A DNA stretch of 64,000 bases from Clostridium sp. CAG:590. Lineage in GTDB: Bacteria; Bacillota; Clostridia; Lachnospirales; Lachnospiraceae. Positions 28,123 to 36,119 of this stretch are shown piece after piece. The position numbers were made by a program, and so were the translations under genes. Within the stretch, counting starts at the first letter, position 1, and every line of letters starts with the position of its first letter. Location of the stretch: contig HF987891.1 of NCBI GenBank assembly GCA_000431135.1, positions 11,913-75,912 on the forward strand. Direction: 5' to 3'. A model generated the notes under the pieces. It saw nothing but the letters and a program-made list of their open reading frames with translations. It searched no databases and had not been told where the DNA came from.

Positions 28123-28946
28123 TGGAGAAGAAAGAACAACAATCAACAGAGATTATGACAGCCAAAGACTATCGGAGCATTTTCTGGAGATCCTTCACGA
28201 TTCAAAGCTCCTGGTCATTTGATAAAATGATGGCATATGGATATATGTATGCAATTGAGAAACCGCTTCGTAAGATATATCCGAATGATGATGATTTCTA
28301 TGCAGCACTGAAACGGCATACCGAAACCTTTAATATTACACCACATGTATCACCTTTTGTAATGACATTAGGTGTTGCCATGGAAGAAGAAAATGCAAAG
28401 AATAAGGATTTTGATACAGAATCCATCAATAATGTTAAGGTAGGTCTGATGGGACCGTTGTCCGGAATTGGCGATTCTTTCTTCTGGGGAACATTCCGTG
28501 TCATTGCTGCAGGTATTGGTATCGGACTTGCAAAGCAGGGAAATATATTGGGAGCAATTCTGTATTTTCTGATCTATACCTCTATTCATTTCCTGACCAA
28601 GATCCTTGCAGGAAAATATGGATATAAACTGGGTACCAAGTTCTTAGAGAATGCTTCCGAAAATCATATGATGGAGAAGTTATCTTATGGAGCATCCATA
28701 CTTGGATTAACTGTAATTGGTGCCATGATCGGTACAATGGTCTCGCTACAGACAACATTATCCTTTACCCTGTCGGGGACAGAGACTACGTTGCAATCGA
28801 TCTTTGATCAGATATTCCCGGGATTATTACCTCTTGGGGCAACCTTCTTATGCGTATGGCTATATAAGAAGAATGTGAAGACAATATATATTATTCTTGG
28901 AATCTTTGTATTGAGTATTCTTGGATGTATGATAGGAATTTTCTAG
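28122..28946 (+). CDS. Mannose-family PTS EIID membrane component
   Basis: 274 aa (PF03613). Recognisable blocks are RSFTIQSSWSFDKMMAYGY near the start and GLMGPLSGIGDSFFWGT in the middle. EIID exists only in the mannose family and completes the transporter. C-terminal helices end two bases before the HAD gene. Confidence 0.93.
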   Translation: MEKKEQQSTEIMTAKDYRSIFWRSFTIQSSWSFDKMMAYGYMYAIEKPLRKIYPNDDDFYAALKRHTETFNITPHVSPFVMTLGVAMEEENAKNKDFDTESINNVKVGLMGPLSGIGDSFFWGTFRVIAAGIGIGLAKQGNILGAILYFLIYTSIHFLTKILAGKYGYKLGTKFLENASENHMMEKLSYGASILGLTVIGAMIGTMVSLQTTLSFTLSGTETTLQSIFDQIFPGLLPLGATFLCVWLYKKNVKTIYIILGIFVLSILGCMIGIF

Positions 28947-28947
28947 T

Positions 28948-29598
28948 ATGTTAGTTATATTTGATATTGATGGAACCCTGAACATGACAGAGACATATGG
29001 TATTGCCGCATATCATAAAGCATTAGAACAGATGGGAGCGGATCATTTTACGGATGAACAGCTGCGTGACCGTATCGGTGCAACCTTTACAGAGGATGTA
29101 AAGTACTTCTTTGGAGAGAGAGCAGAGGAACTGATAGATGAATTCTCTGCGTTAATTGAGCAATTATGGTTTGCAGAGGTAGAAGAAAAGGCACAGTTGT
29201 TTCCGGGTGTCTTGCAAATGTTACATAGTCTGAAGGAGAATGGACATCAGCTGGCCATCTGTTCAAATGCAACAGAAGAAGAGATTGCAGTTATTCTTAA
29301 GGCTTTGCGTATAGAGCAGGAGTTTGAACATGTGCAGGGTCTTACTCCGAAAGACAGTAAAGCGGATAGTCTCCGGGTATTATTACAACGTGTTCAGCCG
29401 GAACAGGCTGTTATGGTTGGCGACCGGTTTTATGATATGCAGGCAGCCAATGGGAATCATATCCCGTTCATAGGGTGTCTGTATGGATATGGAGCAGAAC
29501 GTGAATTGGATGCGGCACGATATTGTGTTGCGGAACCATGTGAGATTCCAATTGTTGTAGAGCGGATGGCAGCCAATAAGAATAAGGTTTCCGTATAG
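28948..29598 (+). CDS. HAD-family phosphatase in the PTS operon
   Basis: 216 aa subfamily IA HAD hydrolase, with the nucleophile pair in IFDIDGTLN, Ser in AICSNATEEE, Lys in TPKDSKAD and the acidic motif VGDRFYDMQAA. It starts two bases after the EIID stop behind a weak AGGA site, so it probably relies on coupled translation. It likely dephosphorylates a sugar phosphate of this pathway or removes a toxic side product; the substrate is not readable. It ends the operon. Confidence 0.82.
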   Translation: MLVIFDIDGTLNMTETYGIAAYHKALEQMGADHFTDEQLRDRIGATFTEDVKYFFGERAEELIDEFSALIEQLWFAEVEEKAQLFPGVLQMLHSLKENGHQLAICSNATEEEIAVILKALRIEQEFEHVQGLTPKDSKADSLRVLLQRVQPEQAVMVGDRFYDMQAANGNHIPFIGCLYGYGAERELDAARYCVAEPCEIPIVVERMAANKNKVSV

Positions 29599-29670
29599 TA
29601 AGTAAAACGAGTTAATATATAATATTAACAAATTTAAAGATAAGTTTAAGTAGATTTTACCTGTTTTCTC

Positions 29671-29699
29671 TTGCGTAATCTATGCATCTACAGTATAAT
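29671..29699 (+). promoter_or_regulatory. Promoter of the DUF5684 gene
   Basis: TTGCGT (29671-29676), a 17-bp spacer and TATAAT (29694-29699), about 52 bp before the start codon at 29751. Confidence 0.7.
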
Positions 29700-29750
29700 A
29701 ATACATACTTCGACGTGATTCGGAGAATATTATATAATGAGGTGGAAGAT

Positions 29751-30185
29751 ATGTATAGTTATGATTCAGCTATGTTGGCAGCCGTTGCGGGTATGCTTGG
29801 TGTGATCGTAGTAGCGATGATTGTGTGGATTATAATTGCAGTTATCGCGAACTGGAGAATTTTTACGAAAGCCGGAGAAGATGGATGGAAGTGTTTAATT
29901 CCGTTTTACAATCAGTATGTACGGTTTGGTTTTACCTGGGACACTACATATTTCTGGGTTGTTTTGGGAATTGCAGTAGTGGGCAGCATTATTACAGCCC
30001 TTAAGATTCCGGTAATCGGTTCATTGCTGAGTATTGCAAGTGCAGTGATCAATATCATTTCCCTGCATAAGTTATCTAAGGCGTTTGGTCATGATGTAGG
30101 ATTTACATTAGGCTTAATCTTTTTGAATCCAATCTTTATTTTGATCCTTGCATTTGGTGGATCAGAATACATTGGACCACAGTAA
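29751..30185 (+). CDS. DUF5684-type membrane protein
   Basis: 144 aa with about four membrane helices. ATG 29751 is chosen for the GAGGTGG site 7 bases upstream; the open frame before it runs through the promoter. The segment WRIFTKAGEDGWKCLIPFYNQYVRF is the signature of the DUF5684 family (signal peptidase I-associated or stand-alone integral membrane proteins). No catalytic residues are seen and the function is unknown. It has its own promoter and hairpin. Confidence 0.72.
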   Translation: MYSYDSAMLAAVAGMLGVIVVAMIVWIIIAVIANWRIFTKAGEDGWKCLIPFYNQYVRFGFTWDTTYFWVVLGIAVVGSIITALKIPVIGSLLSIASAVINIISLHKLSKAFGHDVGFTLGLIFLNPIFILILAFGGSEYIGPQ

Positions 30186-30222
30186 GAAATTACTGTACAA
30201 ACAATTTGAAAGAAGTTATAAT

Positions 30223-30254
30223 AATGCGTGAGTGTGATTGCTCACGCATTATTT
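30223..30254 (+). terminator. Hairpin between the DUF5684 gene and aspS
   Basis: A perfect 10-bp stem (30223-30232 with 30241-30250) with an 8-base loop, followed by ATTTGTGTAT. It should separate aspS transcription from the inserted genes. Confidence 0.65.
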
Positions 30255-30313
30255 GTGTATAATGAGGAATTGTGATACGCAATTTCCTGAAAGAAACGAT
30301 ATAGGAGGCAATT

Positions 30314-32107
30314 ATGGCAGAGTCAATGAAGGGGTTGCACAGAACCCACAGATGTACAGAAGTCAGTAGCAAGAATGTTAATGAGACCGTTACCGTAATG
30401 GGATGGGTGCAGAAGAGTCGTAACAAGGGTGGTATCATTTTTGTGGATCTTCGTGACCGCAGCGGTATCTTGCAGGTAATCTTTGAAGAGGATAAATGTG
30501 GCAGTGAGAGTTTTGCAAAGGCAGAGAAGTTAAGAAGTGAATATGTCGTTGCGATTACAGGTGAGGTTGCACTTCGTGCAGGTGGAATCAATAAGAACTT
30601 GGCAACTGGTGATATTGAGATCATTGCAAAGGATATCCGGATTCTTTCCGAGGCGGAGACACCTCCATTTCCAATTGAGGAGAATTCCAAGACAAAGGAA
30701 GAAGTTCGTCTGAAGTATCGTACGTTAGATCTTCGCCGCCCGGATTTACAGCGTAATCTGATCCTTAGAAGCAAGGTAGTAAGCATTATCCGTAACTTCT
30801 TAGCAGAAGAAGGATTTTTGGAGATCGAGACACCAATTCTTAATAAGTCAACTCCGGAGGGAGCAAGAGATTATCTGGTGCCAAGCCGTGTGCATCCGGG
30901 AAGCTTCTATGCGTTGCCACAGTCACCACAGATCTTCAAGCAGTTGTTGATGGCAGCCGGATATGACCGTTATTATCAGGTGGCCAAATGTTTCCGTGAC
31001 GAGGATCTTCGTGCAGACCGTCAGCCGGAATTCACACAGATTGATATGGAGTTATCTTTTGTAGATATTGAAGACGTATTAGATGTCAATGAGCGTTTAC
31101 TTGCCAGAGTATTCAAAGAGGCAATTGGCGTAGACGTGCCGCTTCCGCTTCAGAGAATGACCTGGGCAGAGGCAATGGAACGGTTTGGTTCCGATAAGCC
31201 GGATATCCGTTTTGGTATGGAATTAGTCAATGTAACGGATGTGGTAAAGGATTGTGACTTTGTTGTATTCAAGGGAGCAATCGAGAATGGTGGTTCTGTC
31301 CGTGGTATCAATGTCAAGGGACAGGGTGCAATGCCGCGTAAGAAGATTGATGCTTTAGTGGATTTTGCAAAGGGTTATGGTGCAAAGGGTCTTGCTTATA
31401 TTGCAATTCATGAAGATGGAAGTATCAAGTCTTCCTTTGCCAAGTTCATGAAGGATGAAGAGATGGACGCTTTGGTGAAGGCAATGGACGGACAGCCGGG
31501 AGATCTGTTATTATTTGCGGCTGACCGGGATAAGATCGTATTCTCCGTACTTGGAGCATTACGTTGCGAGCTGGCAGACCAGTTAGAGTTGGTAAGTAAG
31601 GATGATTATCGTTTCTTATGGGTAACGGAGTTCCCTGTATTTGAGTGGTCCGATGAAGAGAACCGCTATATGGCAATGCATCATCCATTTACCATGCCAA
31701 TGGAAGAAGATCTTGACCTGTTAGATAGCGATATGGGTAAGGCAAGAGCCAAAGCATATGATATCGTTTTAAATGGTGTCGAGCTTGGTGGTGGTTCTGT
31801 CCGTATCCATCAGGACGATATTCAGGAGAAGATGTTCAAGCTTCTCGGAATCAGTGAAGAAGATGCACATGACCGTTTTGGATTCCTGTTGACAGCATTT
31901 AAGTATGGTGTACCACCACACGCAGGATTAGCATTTGGATTAGACCGTATGATCATGTTAATGACCGGAGCAGATTCTATCCGTGACGTGATCGCATTCC
32001 CGAAAGTAAAAGATGCTAGCTGTCTGATGAGTAATGCACCGGATAAGGTAGATGCCAAGCAGTTAGAGGAACTTTGTATTAAGGTAGAGATACCGGCAGA
32101 GGAATAA
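30314..32107 (+). CDS. aspS: Aspartyl-tRNA synthetase
   Basis: 597 aa, the normal length for bacterial AspRS. The N-terminal OB-fold anticodon domain (GWVQKSRNKGGIIFVDLRDRSG) is followed by the class II core with motif 2 around FRDEDLRADRQPEFTQ, an inserted GAD domain (about 290-410) and motif 3 near GLAFGLDRMIMLM. It charges tRNA-Asp; whether it also charges tRNA-Asn cannot be told. TAGGAGG precedes ATG 30314. A terminator follows. Confidence 0.95.
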   Translation: MAESMKGLHRTHRCTEVSSKNVNETVTVMGWVQKSRNKGGIIFVDLRDRSGILQVIFEEDKCGSESFAKAEKLRSEYVVAITGEVALRAGGINKNLATGDIEIIAKDIRILSEAETPPFPIEENSKTKEEVRLKYRTLDLRRPDLQRNLILRSKVVSIIRNFLAEEGFLEIETPILNKSTPEGARDYLVPSRVHPGSFYALPQSPQIFKQLLMAAGYDRYYQVAKCFRDEDLRADRQPEFTQIDMELSFVDIEDVLDVNERLLARVFKEAIGVDVPLPLQRMTWAEAMERFGSDKPDIRFGMELVNVTDVVKDCDFVVFKGAIENGGSVRGINVKGQGAMPRKKIDALVDFAKGYGAKGLAYIAIHEDGSIKSSFAKFMKDEEMDALVKAMDGQPGDLLLFAADRDKIVFSVLGALRCELADQLELVSKDDYRFLWVTEFPVFEWSDEENRYMAMHHPFTMPMEEDLDLLDSDMGKARAKAYDIVLNGVELGGGSVRIHQDDIQEKMFKLLGISEEDAHDRFGFLLTAFKYGVPPHAGLAFGLDRMIMLMTGADSIRDVIAFPKVKDASCLMSNAPDKVDAKQLEELCIKVEIPAEE

Positions 32108-32117
32108 ACAAAAGCGA

Positions 32118-32149
32118 GGGATTGTTTCGTAAGAAGCAATCCCTTTTCT
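32118..32149 (+). terminator. Rho-independent terminator of aspS
   Basis: An 11-bp stem (32118-32128 with 32133-32143, one G-T pair), a GTAA loop and a TTTTCT tail just after the aspS stop. Confidence 0.85.
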
Positions 32150-32185
32150 AGATAATAGATTGTTTTTTTGAAAGGGAGGCATTAC

Positions 32186-32746
32186 ATGGAATTCAACAGT
32201 ATAGAGAAAAAGGAAGAGGGAAAGTTCATTACCCGGTATGATATTACTTATACAACAGTAGATCATAAGAAGAAAGTATATGAGATGATCAGTCGGAATA
32301 AGAATTTAACAACGCAGGAAGAACTTTCCGATCATCCGGCAGATTCCGTTGTGCTCATCATGCATGATAAGACAGGGGAGCGATTGTTGTTAAATCGGGA
32401 ATTCCGAATGGCGTGCGGAGACTTTGTATATAATTTTCCGGCGGGATTGATCGATCCGGGAGAAGAATTTATGGAAAGTGCAGCCAGAGAATTGCGGGAA
32501 GAGACAGGACTTACACTTGTACAGGTGAATGACATATTGGGTGAGAGTTTTTCTGCGATTGGTTTTTCGAATGAAAAGAATGTCTGTGTTGTTGGTGTTG
32601 CAGAAGGCGAATTTGCACCAAGTACTTCTACAGTGGAGGAGATAGAAGCGCAATGGTACACAAAAGCGGAAGTTCGCAAGCTATTGACGGAAGAATATTT
32701 TGCTGCCAGAACGCAAAGTTATTGTTATCTGTGGAGCAAAGAATAG
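32186..32746 (+). CDS. Nudix hydrolase (ADP-ribose pyrophosphatase-like)
   Basis: 186 aa. ATG 32186 follows GGGAGG by 6 bases; an upstream TTG is less likely. The Nudix box occupies residues 87-109 with all key residues (Gly87, Glu93/94, Arg101-Glu102 and the REETGL end). These enzymes hydrolyse nucleoside diphosphates linked to another group. Length and the N-terminal strand region resemble ADP-ribose or sugar-nucleotide pyrophosphatases. A strong terminator lies 28 bp after the stop. Confidence 0.85.
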   Translation: MEFNSIEKKEEGKFITRYDITYTTVDHKKKVYEMISRNKNLTTQEELSDHPADSVVLIMHDKTGERLLLNREFRMACGDFVYNFPAGLIDPGEEFMESAARELREETGLTLVQVNDILGESFSAIGFSNEKNVCVVGVAEGEFAPSTSTVEEIEAQWYTKAEVRKLLTEEYFAARTQSYCYLWSKE

Positions 32747-32771
32747 AGATCAATAATTTCATATAAATAAA

Positions 32772-32872
32772 AAGAAGCGAAGGATTTACCTTCGCTTCTC
32801 TTAATGAGGGGGGAGAATTCGAGTACAACTTAATGTACTCATATGAAAAGTTCTTACGATGTATAGTATATT
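32772..32872. repeat. 100-bp duplicated sequence, copy 1
   Basis: About 101 bp nearly identical to 34406-34505; the two copies bracket the ECF sigma module in the same orientation. From the left it holds a terminator hairpin, the G run with GAATTC, and a 7-bp inverted repeat at 32821-32840. Differences are a one-base indel and a few substitutions, and weaker similarity continues about 50 bp further. Confidence 0.88.
32774..32802 (+). terminator. Terminator of the Nudix gene
   Basis: A perfect 10-bp stem (32774-32783 with 32789-32798) and a short T-rich tail. The same hairpin recurs at 34408. Confidence 0.8.
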
Positions 32873-32934
32873 GGGAATGTGTGAACAAAACGTGAAGAAA
32901 ATCTTTCGGTTTTGTGAAATTTATAAAAATAAAA

Positions 32935-32960
32935 TGAACCAAATAGTATTATCCAGCGTC
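32935..32960 (+). promoter_or_regulatory. ECF-type promoter of the sigma factor operon
   Basis: TGAACC (32935-32940), a 16-bp spacer and CGTC (32957-32960) match the TGAAAC-N16-CGTC pattern used by Firmicute ECF sigma factors of the SigX/SigM/SigW type. It lies 37 bp before the sigma factor start, so the operon probably activates itself. Confidence 0.7.
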
Positions 32961-32996
32961 TAATCTATGTAACCGGTTATAGAAAGAAGGGATGAA

Positions 32997-33458
32997 ATGA
33001 CGAATTTGACCAAAGAAGAGCTGGAAGAGCTTATATTAGATAATCAAGAATATTTATATAGACTTGCGTTCTCTTACATGAAAAATGATGCAGATGCTCA
33101 AGATGCAGTTGGGGAAACGATTGTAGTAGCGTATGAGAGAATTTATACATTAAGAAAAAAGGAGAGTGCAAGAGCATGGCTTATGAAAATTCTGATCAAT
33201 CAATGTCTATCATTGCTTCGGAAACATAAGAGAGAATCAATGTTGCCATTATCAGAAGAAGCGAGTATTCCTTTTCAATATGATGAGCTTTGGTTAGTCG
33301 TTATGGAATTACCAGTTGCTTTGCGATCAATCGTTGTATTGTACTATTATGAGCAATTTACAACCAAAGAGATTAGTAAAATTCTTAAGATTCCGGAAGG
33401 AACTGTAAAGTCTCGTTTGTCGCGGGCAAGAGAGCAACTGTATATATTTCTTGAGTAA
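32997..33458 (+). CDS. ECF-type RNA polymerase sigma factor
   Basis: 153 aa. Sigma-70 region 2 spans about residues 10-75 (RLAFSYMKNDADAQDAVGETIVVAYERI) and region 4 about 95-150, with a helix-turn-helix FTTKEISKILKIPEGTVKSRLSR. Regions 1 and 3 are absent, the ECF layout. AAGAAGG precedes ATG 32997. It is followed 12 bp later by a membrane protein likely to act as its anti-sigma factor and preceded by an ECF-type promoter. Confidence 0.9.
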   Translation: MTNLTKEELEELILDNQEYLYRLAFSYMKNDADAQDAVGETIVVAYERIYTLRKKESARAWLMKILINQCLSLLRKHKRESMLPLSEEASIPFQYDELWLVVMELPVALRSIVVLYYYEQFTTKEISKILKIPEGTVKSRLSRAREQLYIFLE

Positions 33459-33470
33459 AGGAGGAATAGT

Positions 33471-34379
33471 ATGAATAAATCAGATGTAGAGATGGATATG
33501 GTGATTTTGGCTTATACCAATTGCCAAACGATAAATCTTCCTAACGGTTACACGGAAATGTTGAATCAGAGAATATCGCAAGCAAAGGGAAAGGAACATT
33601 TAGACTTTTATTTAAAAAAAAGAATAGCGGTTATTGCTTTATTCTTGATATGTGTGTTTGGAGTAGGTGTCAGTTTTTCTACGGAGCACTTGTTTCAAGG
33701 AAGGGGACATTCATCACATTACACAGGGAAAAAAGATGTGAAAGATATACAAACATCTGGGGCTGAAGCAGAGGGGGTAAAAACACCGAAGAAACAGGAA
33801 AATTCGGTGGATTTTGATGCAGAGGATGTAGCAATACAAATGACGATGAATTTATTTCAAAAGCAACGGGAAGATTTACAGGTTGTAAATAAGAATGATC
33901 AAGTATTAGATGGAGAGACACAACCAACACAATCGTACGTTTCTATATGTAGTCAGTCTGATCAGATACAATATACAATTCAGGTAGATTTAAAGGCACA
34001 ACAGGTGGTCAGTATTGATTTAGAAGGGGATATTACTAACTATGCAACTGATATATCTGAGGATCAGGAGTTAGAGCAGTCGTTATACGCACAGGCACAG
34101 ACTCAAAATGATATATTTACAAAGAAGCAATACTCTGGCAGTCGATGTTATATCCAAACAACGATTGATAAAGATTTGGGTATATTACAGCATGGTACAG
34201 TAAATTATTGCTTTGAGACCACACAGGATATGATATCTATAATCAGTTATAGCTATACAACAAACACCTTTTTCCAATATCGTTTGCTTACAAAGGAGGC
34301 ATTTGAAGGATGGAAGAACCGGATGATGCAACAGTGTGAGGATAGTAAATGGGAGTTTGTATACAGGGAGATCAACTAG
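33471..34379 (+). CDS. Single-pass membrane protein, probable anti-sigma factor
   Basis: 302 aa without a family I recognise. A cytoplasmic part of about 50 residues precedes one membrane helix (51-70, IAVIALFLICVFGVGVSFS), then a Lys/Glu-rich linker and an outer domain of about 200 residues. This topology, and its place 12 bp after an ECF sigma factor behind AAGGAGG, fits a membrane anti-sigma factor that senses envelope change. The N-terminal part lacks the HxxxCxxC zinc motif of ZAS-type anti-sigma factors. The assignment is by context. Confidence 0.6.
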   Translation: MNKSDVEMDMVILAYTNCQTINLPNGYTEMLNQRISQAKGKEHLDFYLKKRIAVIALFLICVFGVGVSFSTEHLFQGRGHSSHYTGKKDVKDIQTSGAEAEGVKTPKKQENSVDFDAEDVAIQMTMNLFQKQREDLQVVNKNDQVLDGETQPTQSYVSICSQSDQIQYTIQVDLKAQQVVSIDLEGDITNYATDISEDQELEQSLYAQAQTQNDIFTKKQYSGSRCYIQTTIDKDLGILQHGTVNYCFETTQDMISIISYSYTTNTFFQYRLLTKEAFEGWKNRMMQQCEDSKWEFVYREIN

Positions 34380-34405
34380 AATTATTCTACAAGTATATAA
34401 AATAC

Positions 34406-34505
34406 AAGAAGCGAAGGGTTTACCTTCGCTTCTTTAATGAGGGGGGAGAATTCGAGTACAACTTAATGTACTCATATGAAAAGTTCTTACAATACATAGT
34501 ATATT
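34406..34505. repeat. 100-bp duplicated sequence, copy 2
   Basis: The second copy of the sequence at 32772-32872, in the same orientation and starting 27 bp after the anti-sigma-like gene. It contains the terminator hairpin (34408-34433), the G run with GAATTC, and the same 7-bp inverted repeat. Confidence 0.88.
34408..34436 (+). terminator. Terminator of the ECF sigma operon
   Basis: A 10-bp stem (34408-34417 with 34423-34432) followed by a TTT tail, the counterpart of the hairpin at 32774. Confidence 0.75.
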
Positions 34506-34655
34506 CAGAAACTGTGAAAAAATCGTGTCCGAAATGTATAAGATTTGTGAATGATTTCTTAACTTTTACTTAAGAGAAGAGGTCGCAATTGCTGAATAAA
34601 TTAGAAAATGCCGTCAATCCTATAAGTAACATGGAATTGGATTGGAGGCATTTTT

Positions 34656-35405
34656 GTGACAAAAAAAGCAAAGATCAGTTTTTTGATCGTAGTATGGAGT
34701 ATTGTAGCGATACAAATGTATGTTAATTATGAACAACGCATTCGGTTGCGGGAAGAAGCGGTAACAGCATTTTCTGTGGAACAGGACAAAGCACCGGAAG
34801 AGACCATTCATGGGTATGGAAAATTTGGAGATATGGAACTGACAGATGCAAATAAGAAAAAAATGTTAATAAATTTTGCGGATAAATTAGGAATTACGGA
34901 TGGATATACTTTCCGGAATGGAACGGGAGATCATTTTACCAAAAAGATGTTGGTGAAAAAGGGAAAATATGCAACGGTTGAGTTGCAACTCATTAGTTTG
35001 GATCAGGACGGAGCGGAACCGGAACAATACATTGTGACCAATATAACAACCAGACAGGAAATGGAACCGGCAATTTCATTGTATCGGAAAGTAAAACGAA
35101 TTTATGAGGAGATTGGTGTTGAGGCACAGGTTAGCATTGAGGTTGCAATGAAGCAGGCGGGAAATATTGCTTTAACAGGCAAAGAAAGTGTACCGGAGCA
35201 GATATTTGCGCTTGTAAAGGCAAAAAAAGTGGATGAAATAACAGAAAATAATATCTGTACAGTGTACGGTTATACATGGTTGGAAAAGGATTATTTGAAG
35301 TTGAACAATAAAAAAGTCAATATCCAGATCGTAATGTCATATGATGAAAAAGAGGATGAGACGTATATAAAGATAGGAGTTCCGCTTGTAAACACTTCTT
35401 ATTAA
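34656..35405 (+). CDS. YwmB-like membrane-anchored protein (TATA-box-binding-like fold)
   Basis: 249 aa starting at GTG 34656 seven bases after GGAGG. A single N-terminal helix (about residues 5-22) anchors a soluble outer domain. Length, the signal-anchor and segments such as TVYGYTWLEKDYLKLNNKKVNIQIVMSYDE resemble the YwmB family (DUF1779), which shares the fold of TATA-binding protein but has no proven role. In many Firmicutes ywmB lies beside murA and spoIID, which is not the case here. The gene stands alone after the duplicated repeat. Confidence 0.5.
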   Translation: MTKKAKISFLIVVWSIVAIQMYVNYEQRIRLREEAVTAFSVEQDKAPEETIHGYGKFGDMELTDANKKKMLINFADKLGITDGYTFRNGTGDHFTKKMLVKKGKYATVELQLISLDQDGAEPEQYIVTNITTRQEMEPAISLYRKVKRIYEEIGVEAQVSIEVAMKQAGNIALTGKESVPEQIFALVKAKKVDEITENNICTVYGYTWLEKDYLKLNNKKVNIQIVMSYDEKEDETYIKIGVPLVNTSY

Positions 35406-35559
35406 ACAACATATTTTGCTGACTGCAAAAATTTATAAAATATTTTTCAAAAATTTTTTCTGTTTTGCCATGGTTTGGCAAGGGTGCGTGATAAGCTTGA
35501 TTCATAAACGATGTGAGACGGCCGTCACAGGATAATAAGAAAGGATTAAGGTGAAGAAT

Positions 35560-35667
35560 ATGAGAAAGATCAAGAGTGCAGTTGAGGATGTATGTGTATA
35601 TGTGGTATGTGGAGTTTCATTTCTTGTTTTTTTAGGGGAAGTCCTGAATTGGATGATGTTTGTATAA
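35560..35667 (+). CDS. Small single-helix membrane protein, 35 aa
   Basis: A short ORF beginning MRKIKSAVEDV. ATG 35560 is placed 6 bases after AAGGTG; GTG 35551 in the same frame is an alternative start behind AAGGA. The peptide has a charged N-terminus and one hydrophobic helix (about 11-33). Small membrane proteins of this type are common but hard to prove; there is no family match I can name. Confidence 0.4.
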   Translation: MRKIKSAVEDVCVYVVCGVSFLVFLGEVLNWMMFV

Positions 35668-35671
35668 ATAG

Positions 35672-35700
35672 TTGCATTTTAACGGAAAACTGTTTATAAT
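35672..35700 (+). promoter_or_regulatory. Promoter of the DUF1858 gene
   Basis: TTGCAT (35672-35677), a 17-bp spacer and a consensus TATAAT (35695-35700). The transcript would have a leader of about 109 bases before ATG 35816. Confidence 0.75.
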
Positions 35701-35815
35701 AACCTCGTTATGGCTATACTTAGGATAACAGGTGCATAACCGGATGCTCTTGTCTCAGGAACGACAGAGATTATGGTATATGCATAGGAAATTATAATTA
35801 GGAGGAATTACAATT
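35701..35815 (+). other. Structured 5' leader of the DUF1858 gene
   Basis: The leader can pair GTTATG (35707-35712) with CATAAC (35735-35740) and CTCTTGTC (35747-35754) with GACAGAG just downstream (one bulge). The hairpin loop region holds CCGGATGCTCT, which also occurs at 37378-37389 in another ORF-free transcript. No known riboswitch class fits. Whether it regulates is not shown. Confidence 0.35.
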
Positions 35816-36028
35816 ATGGCACAGACAGTGAATAAAGATATGTTGATTGGTGAGATTATTACAATTGATCCGGGTAACGCAGCAATTTTGATGGCAAATG
35901 GGATGCATTGTCCGGGTTGCCCTGCTTCTCAGGCTGAGACATTAGAGGAAGCAGCACAGGTTCATGGAATGGATGTAGAGGTATTACTTCATGACATTAA
36001 CGAGTACCTGGCAAAGAAAGACGCATAA
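35816..36028 (+). CDS. DUF1858 domain protein
   Basis: 70 aa made of a single DUF1858 domain, with the family signature [22 protein letters not shown] carrying a CxxC pair. Such proteins often accompany hybrid-cluster (prismane) proteins and are thought to be redox or sulfur related (TIGR03980), but no activity is proven. AGGAGG precedes the ATG. A strong promoter and a perfect terminator show it is a single-gene transcript. Confidence 0.85.
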   Translation: MAQTVNKDMLIGEIITIDPGNAAILMANGMHCPGCPASQAETLEEAAQVHGMDVEVLLHDINEYLAKKDA

Positions 36029-36052
36029 TATTTTAAGTCGCGGCATATAAGT

Positions 36053-36089
36053 AATCCCTTGGATAGAAGATTCTTTCCAAGGGATTTTT
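36053..36089 (+). terminator. Rho-independent terminator of the DUF1858 gene
   Basis: A perfect 11-bp stem (36053-36063 with 36076-36086) and a T5 tail. It faces the end of mecA, so it may serve both directions. Confidence 0.88.
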
Positions 36090-36119
36090 GTGTCTTGTAA
36101 ATGTTTGTAATGCAATGCA

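Noticed and set aside
29611..29629. AT-only 8-bp palindrome after the PTS operon as a terminator
   Set aside because: All A/T pairs and no T tail; unlikely to terminate.
34466..34573. 35-codon ORF in the second duplicated repeat
   Set aside because: Ribosome binding site too far away and the other copy stops after 20 codons; not called as a gene.
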